From positions 1 to 6,721 of the forward strand of contig JANXYE010000064.1 in assembly GCA_025350285.1 (NCBI GenBank): a stretch of 6,721 nucleotides of DNA, in the 5' to 3' direction. Position numbers and translations under genes: made by a program. Origin of the DNA: Chloroflexota bacterium. Lineage in GTDB: Bacteria; Chloroflexota; Dehalococcoidia; Tepidiformales; Tepidiformaceae. Shown piece after piece: positions 1-5,350 of this stretch. The notes under the pieces were generated by a model. The model was not told where the DNA came from. It did no database searches and worked only from the letters and a program-made list of their open reading frames with translations. Position 1 is the stretch's first letter. The number at the start of each line of letters is the position of its first letter.

Positions 1-92
1 CGAACCAGGTGCGGGTGGACCGCGTCTCCGCCGGGACGAACTGGATGCCGCTGCTCGTGAAGGTGGTCCGCACGATGGCCGGCCCAGCGTGA
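1..92 (+). CDS. C-terminal fragment of an unidentified protein (5' end outside window)
   Basis: Reading from base 3, 29 codons run open to a TGA at 90-92, and the gene continues beyond the left edge. Nearly every codon ends in G or C (for example gtg cgg gtg gac cgc gtc tcc gcc), the same bias as the clear genes in this window. The other two forward frames show no such bias here: one stops at base 60, the other stays open but with mixed third positions. The peptide ends with a basic-hydrophobic stretch (WMPLLVKVVRTM) that looks like a final amphipathic helix, then AGPA. This is too little to name a family, and I do not recognise it. The gene converges on the propeller gene, whose stop is 178 bases further on. 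The coding call is fairly safe; the function is unknown. Confidence 0.6.
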   Translation, partial: NQVRVDRVSAGTNWMPLLVKVVRTMAGPA

Positions 93-221
93 GGACGGAA
101 ACACCATGGGTCGTTTGGGAGCCTTTGACGCTCTTCGGGCAGGCCACGCGGGACACGTACGCAACGCATGTCCGGCGGTACCCGTCCGACCGGTACCTGG
201 ACCGCGGGCCAGGGACCTTTG

Positions 222-254
222 CCGGCCCTCTCCCTCGCGAAAGGAGAGGGCCGG
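222..254. terminator. Perfect 12-bp stem-loop between convergent genes (terminator or dispersed palindrome)
   Basis: The left arm at 222-233 (CCGGCCCTCTCC) is the exact reverse complement of the right arm at 243-254 (GGAGAGGGCCGG), with a 9-base loop at 234-242. It lies 16 bases past the stop of the leftward propeller gene and about 130 bases past the stop of the rightward gene at the left edge, so it could end transcription from either side. Neither strand carries a T-run after the stem, so it is not a textbook Rho-independent terminator. Arms of the CCCTCTCC/GGAGAGGG type are familiar from dispersed intergenic palindromes in GC-rich genomes, which is an alternative reading. Confidence 0.55.
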
Positions 255-270
255 GGATGAATTCGACGCG

Positions 271-2115
271 CTAATCCCCACGGCCCTTCACGCTGGCGAA
301 GTAGATATCCTCCTCCGGGAAGCCATCGCCCATTCCGCGGGTATCGGCCCAGACCAACAGCACGGCGCCCGACGGATCGACGGTGACCCACATGTAGTCA
401 CCGAGGAACCCCGCCTGGAGCGGGTTGTTAGCGGGCGTCAGGTTCGGCATCGACGCCGTTGTGATCCGTGTGAAGCTGATCCGCCGGTTCGGCTTCGTCG
501 GCTCCTTAATTGAGGCGAGTGTGATGTCGTTGCACCCGGTCGTCTCGCAATTGCCGTAGGAGCGGTCGTAGTAGCCGATATGGAAGACCCCGTCGTCGGA
601 AACGGCCGCCCACGGCTGCCACTGCGCCGTCTTCCCCGCGACAGAGGCCGGCGCAACGTTGATGGGGGCCGCCCACGTCGCCCCGGCGTCCGTTGAGAAC
701 GAATAGAAAACGTCGTTGTCACAGGGCGGAGTCGCCGTCGCCGCCGGGCTCAGTGGCGCGCAGGCGCCACCACCGTTGCGGAAGTCGGACCAGGCGAAGT
801 AGAGCCGTCCCGCCCCATCGACCGAAACCGCGCCGAAGTCGTTCATGCGGTAGCCGTTGGGCGGCAGACACTGGCGGCCGGCCGGGCAACCCTGGGCGCT
901 CGGGCCGATCGGCTGCGTGCCGATGTCTGTGCTGATCCGAACCGGCGTACTCCAGTTCGTCACGTTCGAGCAGTCCTTCGTCGGCCCGCACTTCACCAGC
1001 AGGTGCTGGCCGATGCCGGCGCCGGGGATGTTGCCGTTGAAGAACGACACGTAGACGGTGCCATCGGGGCCGACAATCGGGTCAGAACCCTGGTCCTGGT
1101 CGCACGACGCGGGGTTCGATGTGCCGCTAAAGCCGCCCGTGCAGATGGCAGCGTTCGCGCCACTGATTTCTATGCCGTTCGACCAAGTCGCGCCGCCGTT
1201 GGTCGATTGGCTGAAGTAAATCGGGCTGTTGCCGCCAACCCCCGCGCCTGTGCTCGCGTTGAACCGCGTCCACGTCACGTAGACGTTGTTGCGCTTCGGG
1301 CTCGCGGGCCGGGAGTCCGCCATGATGAGCTCTTTGTCGTGGAAAATCGTTGGGCCCGGGTCGCTCGCCACCACGCCAACGGGCGTGTTCCGCGACGTCT
1401 GGAAGGGGACCGGGGCCGGCGAGTGATAGAACGCCCCGCCGATGCCCGCGTTTGACTTCATGACGATCAGCGCGTTGGCGTCACCGAGGACCTCGAAGAG
1501 GATCCCGGCGATGTAGGCATTCCCATTCGCGTCGAACGAGACCGTTGGGTCGCTGCAGGCGTCCGCCGTGTGCCCATCCGCAAGGAGGAAATTCCAGAAC
1601 GGCGGAACCTGGTCGCCCCAGGTCTTGCCACCATCGAACGACCAATCATACCCGCAGTGGTTGAACCCGATGCGGCTGTCGTTCTGGCCGGCGATGAGGT
1701 TTTTGGGGTTCGTCGGGTTGAATGTCACTACTTCCTCAGCCTGGCGGCGCAGGGAGCAGTCCTGGTTGACGCGGATGTTGTCGGGGCCATCGTCGTGGCC
1801 CTTGAACACGTTGCTACAGCCGCTCGTGCTCCGCTCGCTACGATCTTCGGACGACGGCGCGGATGGCCCAGACCGGGCGGCACGCCGGTCCAGCTCTCCA
1901 GTCGCCTCGAGAACGGCCCGCACCACACTGGATGACACGCGTTGTTCGTATTTCTTCGCCGCCACGTTGCCGAGTTCAATGTCCCTCGCGTGAGCGAGAA
2001 CCTGGTTCGTGGGGTCATCAGAACGGGCGACTGGAACCGAAGTCTGTGCCTGGACCAGGATGACCGCCGCGATGACGATCACCAGGACGGCGGTTAGGGA
2101 GAATCGTGCCTTCAA
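271..2115 (-). CDS. Secreted sialidase-like (BNR/Asp-box) beta-propeller protein
   Basis: An exported beta-propeller of 614 residues; family members bind or cleave glycans, but the substrate here is unknown. The reading frame is open to an ATG at 2238, yet I place the start at the TTG at 2113-2115. There a GGAGG lies 10 bases upstream, and the product begins MKARFSLT followed by a hydrophobic run to about residue 20 and VQAQ, a good signal peptide. From the ATG this helix would sit behind 41 residues of unlikely sequence. Three Asp-box motifs are visible: SFDGGKTW (159-166), STNGGATW (304-311, Asp replaced by Asn) and STDAGATW (474-481). Blade-like units recur, each with a D-x-V-x-x-D-x-x-G-x-x-Y core, for example at 189-205, 344-359, 426-446, 500-519 and 574-593, suggesting six or seven blades. 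I see no FRIP motif or clear sialidase arginine triad, so true sialidase activity is doubtful. The mature part holds 14 cysteines, consistent with disulfides outside the cell. It stands alone, divergent from the carbonic anhydrase. Confidence 0.82.
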   Translation of the reverse strand: MKARFSLTAVLVIVIAAVILVQAQTSVPVARSDDPTNQVLAHARDIELGNVAAKKYEQRVSSSVVRAVLEATGELDRRAARSGPSAPSSEDRSERSTSGCSNVFKGHDDGPDNIRVNQDCSLRRQAEEVVTFNPTNPKNLIAGQNDSRIGFNHCGYDWSFDGGKTWGDQVPPFWNFLLADGHTADACSDPTVSFDANGNAYIAGILFEVLGDANALIVMKSNAGIGGAFYHSPAPVPFQTSRNTPVGVVASDPGPTIFHDKELIMADSRPASPKRNNVYVTWTRFNASTGAGVGGNSPIYFSQSTNGGATWSNGIEISGANAAICTGGFSGTSNPASCDQDQGSDPIVGPDGTVYVSFFNGNIPGAGIGQHLLVKCGPTKDCSNVTNWSTPVRISTDIGTQPIGPSAQGCPAGRQCLPPNGYRMNDFGAVSVDGAGRLYFAWSDFRNGGGACAPLSPAATATPPCDNDVFYSFSTDAGATWAAPINVAPASVAGKTAQWQPWAAVSDDGVFHIGYYDRSYGNCETTGCNDITLASIKEPTKPNRRISFTRITTASMPNLTPANNPLQAGFLGDYMWVTVDPSGAVLLVWADTRGMGDGFPEEDIYFASVKGRGD

Positions 2116-2344
2116 AGTTAGCTGGCCTCCGCTTGAAATTTCGACGACGACCGATCGGCACCGGGAGTATGGCGCATGTGTCAAGTGCCGCGAAAAGGTC
2201 AATGGGTGGAGGTTCGGCGCGGGTGGCGCGCTCCGCAAATGGGAGGGCGAACGCCTTGCCGTTCAGCGCCCGCGCGCGGCCAGTTCCGAGGTCTGCCGCC
2301 CCCACGGTGTCCATCAGCTCCGCGGACGCTAACCTGAGCGGGCT
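2116..2344. other. Divergent intergenic region between propeller and carbonic anhydrase genes
   Basis: These 229 bases must hold the promoters of both flanking genes. A perfect TTGACA hexamer lies on the minus strand (2184 to 2179), 63 bases before the propeller start, but no good TATAAT-like box follows at 16-18 bases, so I do not call a promoter. An in-frame TAA at 2330-2332 closes the carbonic anhydrase frame upstream. Open frames crossing this stretch show no codon bias and are probably not genes. Confidence 0.4.
2126..2130 (-). promoter_or_regulatory. Ribosome binding site that selects the TTG start of the propeller gene
   Basis: On the minus strand GGAGG (within AGCGGAGGCC) lies 10 bases before the TTG at 2113-2115. 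None of the upstream in-frame candidates (ATG at 2238 and two TTGs between) has a comparable site placed directly before a signal peptide. This site therefore decides the start call. Confidence 0.6.
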
Positions 2345-2983
2345 ATGCAACGACTGATTGAAGGGGTCCACCGCTTTCGCGCCACTGACTTCGGTGGGTA
2401 CGGGGAACTGCTGGCGCACCTGGCGCGCGACGGCCAGGACCCGCACACGTTGTTCATCACCTGCGCCGATTCACGGGTGGTCGCGGAACTCATTACGCAG
2501 AGCGAGCCGGGGGACATCTTCGTCGTCAAGAACGTGGGGAATATCATCCCGGCGTTCGACAACGTCGCGTCCACCAACTCCACGGCGGCCGCGATCGAGT
2601 TCGCCGTGTCGGCGTTGGAGGTGCGGGACATCGTCGTCTGCGGACATACGCAGTGCGGGGCGATGGCCGCGTTGCTGAGCGGCATCAGCCGGCCGGAGGA
2701 GATGCCGCACCTCGGGCGCTGGATAGAGGTGGCCGCACCGGTGCGCCGCGTTATTGCTGAACAATACGGTCACCTCTCAGGTGCGGAGGACCGCTGCCGG
2801 GCGGCCGAGGAAGAGAACGTGCTCTTCGGGCTGGAAAACTTGCAGACCTACCCGGCCGTCCAGCGCAGGCTGGCCGAAGGCAGTCTGCATCTCCACGGCT
2901 GGATGTTTAAGATTGCCACGGCTGAGCTCTTTGCGTTCGACGCGGGCTCTCTCCAGTTCGTCCCGCTGGTGGCGGGCCTCTGA
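2345..2983 (+). CDS. Beta-class carbonic anhydrase
   Basis: A zinc enzyme of 212 residues that interconverts CO2 and bicarbonate in the cytoplasm, supplying bicarbonate for carboxylation and helping pH balance. The beta-class signature is complete. CADSRV at 40-45 gives the zinc ligand Cys40 and the Asp42/Arg44 pair, and CGHTQCGAM at 99-107 gives ligands His101 and Cys104. The segment between (GDIFVVKNVGNIIP, 56-69) and the C-terminal part (LENLQTYPAV and LHGWMFKI) match the plant-type branch of the family, and the length is normal for a bacterial enzyme. The ATG at 2345 is the earliest possible start, because an in-frame TAA sits at 2330-2332; no strong ribosome binding site precedes it. It has no co-directional partner: it diverges from the propeller gene and converges on the OsmC gene 54 bases downstream. 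The family call is very secure; its specific physiological role here cannot be read from context. Confidence 0.95.
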   Translation: MQRLIEGVHRFRATDFGGYGELLAHLARDGQDPHTLFITCADSRVVAELITQSEPGDIFVVKNVGNIIPAFDNVASTNSTAAAIEFAVSALEVRDIVVCGHTQCGAMAALLSGISRPEEMPHLGRWIEVAAPVRRVIAEQYGHLSGAEDRCRAAEEENVLFGLENLQTYPAVQRRLAEGSLHLHGWMFKIATAELFAFDAGSLQFVPLVAGL

Positions 2984-3037
2984 TGGAACTCGGGGCGGAC
3001 GGCGCCATCACGCAGACGCGGGTGCAACCGGCCGCGC
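2984..3037. other. Short convergent spacer between carbonic anhydrase and OsmC genes
   Basis: Two genes meet tail to tail across 54 bases. I looked for a shared terminator and found only weak inverted repeats of 5 bp (GATGG/CCATC and CGCGG/CCGCG) and no T-run, so termination here is not explained by a visible hairpin. Confidence 0.4.
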
Positions 3038-3568
3038 TTAGCCCTGGACTTCGATAGAAACCGGATTGGCGGTTCGCACGAGTTGCGTGAGCGGACAGCG
3101 CTCGCGGGCGTAGGCGTGGAGGCTTGCCACCTGCTCCGCAGTCGCGTCGTCGGCTTCGAGGAAGACGCGCGCGGTGATGTCCCAGGGGAGGCTCGGTTCG
3201 TCGCCGGGAATCTCCATGAAGGCGGCATCGTTGTTGCGCGCGGAGACGCGCACTTCGATGCGGTCCACCGGGATCTCCATCCAGGCGGCGCCGATCTCGT
3301 AGGTGTGCGTCAGGCAGGTACCGATGACGCCGCAGAGGAGTTCCGGGCTGGAGGGGCCGAGGCTCCAGCCACCGAAGGCCGGTCCTGAGTCGCCGATGAA
3401 GCGCCAGTCGCGGATGAGGAGCTTGCGCACGCCGCTGGCGTCGTCGGCGACGACGCGGGCCTCGACCGTTTCGGACCAGTCGCCCGCGTTTGGCTTCGCC
3501 TCCGCGGCCGCGAGCATGGCGGCGCGCTTTTGCGCGAGATAGTCCCTCAGTCGCCGTCCTTCAACCAT
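3038..3568 (-). CDS. OsmC/Ohr-family peroxiredoxin-like protein
   Basis: A cytoplasmic protein of 176 residues. Characterised OsmC and Ohr proteins reduce organic hydroperoxides using two conserved cysteines. Both are present: Cys85 in GTCLTHTYEIGA (83-94) at the start of the central helix, and Cys158 in RERCPLTQLVR (155-165), with the conserved Glu76 in SSPELL just before the first. The N-terminal RRLRDYLAQKRAAM (5-18) and the FGGWSLGPSSPELL lead-in (65-78) are typical of the OsmC branch, and the length is somewhat above the usual 140-150 residues because of this N-terminal helix. The ATG start is well supported by GGAGGAG six or fewer bases upstream. It is divergent from the nuclease-like gene, only 50 bases away, and alone on its strand. 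Peroxide detoxification is inferred from the two-cysteine motif; the actual substrate and reductant are unknown. Confidence 0.9.
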   Translation of the reverse strand: MVEGRRLRDYLAQKRAAMLAAAEAKPNAGDWSETVEARVVADDASGVRKLLIRDWRFIGDSGPAFGGWSLGPSSPELLCGVIGTCLTHTYEIGAAWMEIPVDRIEVRVSARNNDAAFMEIPGDEPSLPWDITARVFLEADDATAEQVASLHAYARERCPLTQLVRTANPVSIEVQG

Positions 3569-3572
3569 TGCT

Positions 3573-3579
3573 CTCCTCC
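3573..3579 (-). promoter_or_regulatory. Strong ribosome binding site of the OsmC gene
   Basis: GGAGGAG on the minus strand ends 4 bases before the ATG at 3566-3568. It is the best Shine-Dalgarno match in the window. It shows that the OsmC start lies here, which argues against the nuclease-like frame starting upstream at 3490 across this gene. Confidence 0.75.
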
Positions 3580-3618
3580 GGGTGGCCGGGTTCCAGAGTC
3601 GCCGCGATACTGGAAGAG

Positions 3619-4500
3619 ATGTCTGAACCCAACCTCTTCGCGATGCTTTCGGCCTACCGGCCTGGTTCCGCCGCGACGCCGTTCGAGAACTACTGTACCA
3701 GTGGGCTCGCCTACTTCCTGCGGCGCGGTCATCGGATGCTGACGGCGCTGTTCGCCGAGGCGGCCGGTGCCTACGGCGAGGCTCTGGCGCTCGTCGAAGT
3801 GCAGCCCGAGGTCGCGGGCGCCGGCTTCCTGGACCTGATGCTCACGTTCGAAGGCGGGCGCACGGCGATTGTCGAGACGCGCATCGAACCCGTCGCCAGC
3901 AACGAGCCGCTGGATGCGCTCGCTGGACTGTCGGCGGGCTGGGACGAACGGCCGGCGTTGGTGCTGCTCTCGCTTGGGACGGATGACGCGCCCGCGGCCT
4001 GGCGCTCGATCCCCTGGCTGGAGGTGGCGGAAGGCCTCGATGGCGACCCGGACCCGCTGGCCCAGGAGTTCGCCCAGTTCGTCCTGCGCGACATCCTTGG
4101 GCTCGGCGAAGTCCGGCTCGAAGAGGCGATCATGACGAACCGGCTGTACGCGCTTGGCGGGGCGGCGATACGCCGGATGTGGGGAGCACGGGCTCGTTAC
4201 GAGAACAGCGCGTCGCGCCCACTCCAGGGCCGCTACCGGTACATCGGCACGACGTTTGGCATCGACGACGGGCCGCTGGAGCACTGGATTGGGCTCGTCA
4301 ACGAGGGCGTGCCCCTGAGTGAGCACTACCACCTGATGCTCGGTAGCAAGGCGCTGCCCGTCTTGAATGCGGCCGAGATGCCGCGAGTGACGAGTGACTG
4401 GAAGTGGCCGAACTGGACCGGCCTCGGGCGGGTGGTCCGCCCGATTGAGACCGGTTCCTATAAGCAACTGTTGGGCCGGCTGCTTGCGCCGGCGGGCTGA
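3619..4500 (+). CDS. PD-(D/E)XK nuclease-superfamily-like protein with altered catalytic motif
   Basis: The 293-residue product resembles the PD-(D/E)XK nuclease proteins that carry an N-terminal glutamate motif. TPFENYCTSGLAYFLRR (20-36) matches their ENxxTxxLAxxL helix. FLDLMLTFEGG (70-80) then supplies the Asp72 strand, and IVETRI (84-89) occupies the place of the E-x-K strand, so the expected Lys is Arg88. LVLLSLG (114-120), WRSIPWLEV (128-136) and a C-terminal YRYIGTTFG with HWIGL (206-226) fit the same family layout. Such proteins cleave DNA or are linked to defence, but with Arg in place of Lys the activity here is uncertain. The frame is open back to 3490, but that would overlap the OsmC gene. 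I chose the ATG at 3619, with GGAAGAG touching it closely. Codon bias is strong throughout. It is a lone gene, divergent from OsmC and convergent with DinB. No methyltransferase, helicase or toxin partner is nearby. Confidence 0.65.
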   Translation: MSEPNLFAMLSAYRPGSAATPFENYCTSGLAYFLRRGHRMLTALFAEAAGAYGEALALVEVQPEVAGAGFLDLMLTFEGGRTAIVETRIEPVASNEPLDALAGLSAGWDERPALVLLSLGTDDAPAAWRSIPWLEVAEGLDGDPDPLAQEFAQFVLRDILGLGEVRLEEAIMTNRLYALGGAAIRRMWGARARYENSASRPLQGRYRYIGTTFGIDDGPLEHWIGLVNEGVPLSEHYHLMLGSKALPVLNAAEMPRVTSDWKWPNWTGLGRVVRPIETGSYKQLLGRLLAPAG

Positions 4501-4511
4501 CTTCAGCCCGC
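4492..4511. terminator. 9-bp palindrome at the convergent nuclease-like/DinB junction
   Basis: GCGGGCTGA (4492-4500) and TCAGCCCGC (4503-4511) are exact reverse complements separated by two bases, so a stem with a four-base loop forms after losing the innermost pair. The left arm includes the TGA stop of the nuclease-like gene, and the right arm ends 15 bases before the stop of the leftward DinB gene, the expected place for a bidirectional terminator. No T-run follows on either strand, so intrinsic termination would be weak or factor-assisted. Confidence 0.55.
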
Positions 4512-4526
4512 ACGACCCATCTCCGG

Positions 4527-4973
4527 TTAGCCGCGCAGCGTGCGAAGCTGGTTGGCGTGGTCGCGGTAATGATAGGCGACGACGCCGATAACGTTCCCGA
4601 GGGTGGTGTCACCGAGCGGCCCGAATTGTTTGATCTCAGCGCCGAGTTGGCTGTCCTGGACCTGGGCGAGGACGCCCACGAGTTCGAGATGCCCGCCTGG
4701 CGTGGCGGCCGCGGCGACGGCAACGTCGGCGAATTGCGGCGATGATATGGGACCGGCCTGGACGTTGATGGCCTTCGCGATGCCTGCGCCGAAGAACCCG
4801 GTGGCCTGGCCGATGTGCTCGGCGACCTGGCGGGGGCTCCAGGCGGCCTCGCCTGCCTTCGCCTCCGCTGGCTTCGTCTCCCAGACTGGCCCGGCCTGGA
4901 CGAGTTCGGCCATGTATTCACCAAAGGCGGTGGCGATGTCGGAGCGCAGGCCAGCGGCGGTAATATCGGACAT
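4527..4973 (-). CDS. DinB-fold (YfiT-like four-helix) putative metalloprotein
   Basis: A 148-residue protein, normal length for the DinB superfamily of four-helix bundles that bind a divalent metal through three histidines. The pattern is intact: WSPRQVAEHIGQA (45-57) gives His53 in the second helix, and YHYRDHANQLRTL (134-146) gives His135 and His139 in the last helix. Known relatives include thiol S-transferases acting with glutathione, mycothiol or bacillithiol, and damage-inducible proteins of unknown function; the substrate here cannot be told. No signal peptide or membrane segment is visible, so it should be cytoplasmic. The ATG is supported by GAAAGG 9 bases upstream (4988 to 4983). 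The gene follows the substrate-binding protein gene on the same strand, but 377 bases of non-coding sequence separate them, so it probably has its own promoter. The fold assignment is good; the role is unknown. Confidence 0.8.
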   Translation of the reverse strand: MSDITAAGLRSDIATAFGEYMAELVQAGPVWETKPAEAKAGEAAWSPRQVAEHIGQATGFFGAGIAKAINVQAGPISSPQFADVAVAAAATPGGHLELVGVLAQVQDSQLGAEIKQFGPLGDTTLGNVIGVVAYHYRDHANQLRTLRG

Positions 4974-5350
4974 GAGTAGTTACCTTTCTTAAAGAGAGTA
5001 CGGTGGCGTAGTCTGCCGGATGATCAGCGGCGGCGCCACCGTGCCGCGTGCCGTCAGATTTTTGCACGATGAGTGGGCACCGGCCTGGTGCCGGCCGCCT
5101 CGCTGCGGGCTCCCAAAGGCCGCTCCGTATCCGGCGCGGCTAGGATTGCCGCGTGAGTTGGCCCGAGCGGTCCAGCGACCATCCCGAATGTTGTTCGGCG
5201 TTTTGTACTCCCGGCTGTTGTGGCCTGAGATTGGACCGCTCCGTGTCGGTCGCTCTTAGGAGTTGTCGTGCGGCGGCCGAAAAAGCGGGCATTACACAGT
5301 AAAGTTGAACCTGACCGGCGCGGGTGCCTCGAACAGGCGCGAAGAGCCGC
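4974..5350. other. 377-base gap with several inverted repeats
   Basis: No convincing gene lies here. The forward frame at 5020-5259 is open for 79 codons but mixes third positions, includes many cysteines, tryptophans and arginines without pattern, and resembles nothing I know. Four structured elements are visible. The first is an 8-bp repeat CGGTGGCG (5001-5008)/CGCCACCG (5034-5041) just upstream of the DinB start. The second is a hairpin GGCACC (5076-5081)/GGTGCC (5087-5092). The third is a 10-bp repeat at 5165-5174/5232-5241, and the fourth is a 7-bp repeat at 5174-5180/5248-5254 interleaved with it. Near the right end GCCT/AGGC (about 5327-5338) is a weak hairpin just after the stop of the leftward substrate-binding gene. 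I could not identify a sound -35/-10 pair for DinB, though its promoter must lie here. Confidence 0.45.

Noticed and set aside
89..274. A 61-codon plus-strand frame starting with a GTG that overlaps the TGA of the left-edge gene
   Set aside because: The GTGA overlap and some GC3 bias hint at translational coupling, but the frame runs straight through the 12-bp palindrome, ends beyond the stop of the opposing propeller gene, and the product resembles nothing known. Not strong enough to annotate.
1003..1455. A 150-codon plus-strand frame inside the propeller gene
   Set aside because: It is antisense to a well-supported gene with Asp-box motifs; its alanine/arginine-rich product is typical of a shadow frame.
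2156..2184. TTGACA on the minus strand as the promoter of the propeller gene
   Set aside because: The -35 hexamer is perfect but the bases 16-18 positions downstream (GTGCCG region) do not resemble a -10 box; the nearest candidate, CATACT, is only 7 bases away.
3547..4467. A 306-codon open frame on the minus strand exactly opposite the nuclease-like gene
   Set aside because: Long antisense frames are expected opposite GC-rich coding sequence. The predicted protein is arginine/proline-rich with no family resemblance, overlaps the OsmC start region, and has no ribosome binding site, whereas the plus strand carries recognisable motifs.
2345..4973. A stress-response island linking carbonic anhydrase, OsmC, the nuclease-like protein and DinB
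   Set aside because: The four genes alternate strands and share no operon; co-location alone does not support a common function.
5020..5259. A 79-codon plus-strand frame in the 377-base gap
   Set aside because: Third-position bias fades after the first part, no ribosome binding site or domain is visible, and it crosses the interleaved inverted repeats.
5101..5260. A tRNA or other known structured RNA in the gap
   Set aside because: I looked for a T-arm (GGTTCGA-like), acceptor pairing and anticodon arm and found no consistent cloverleaf.
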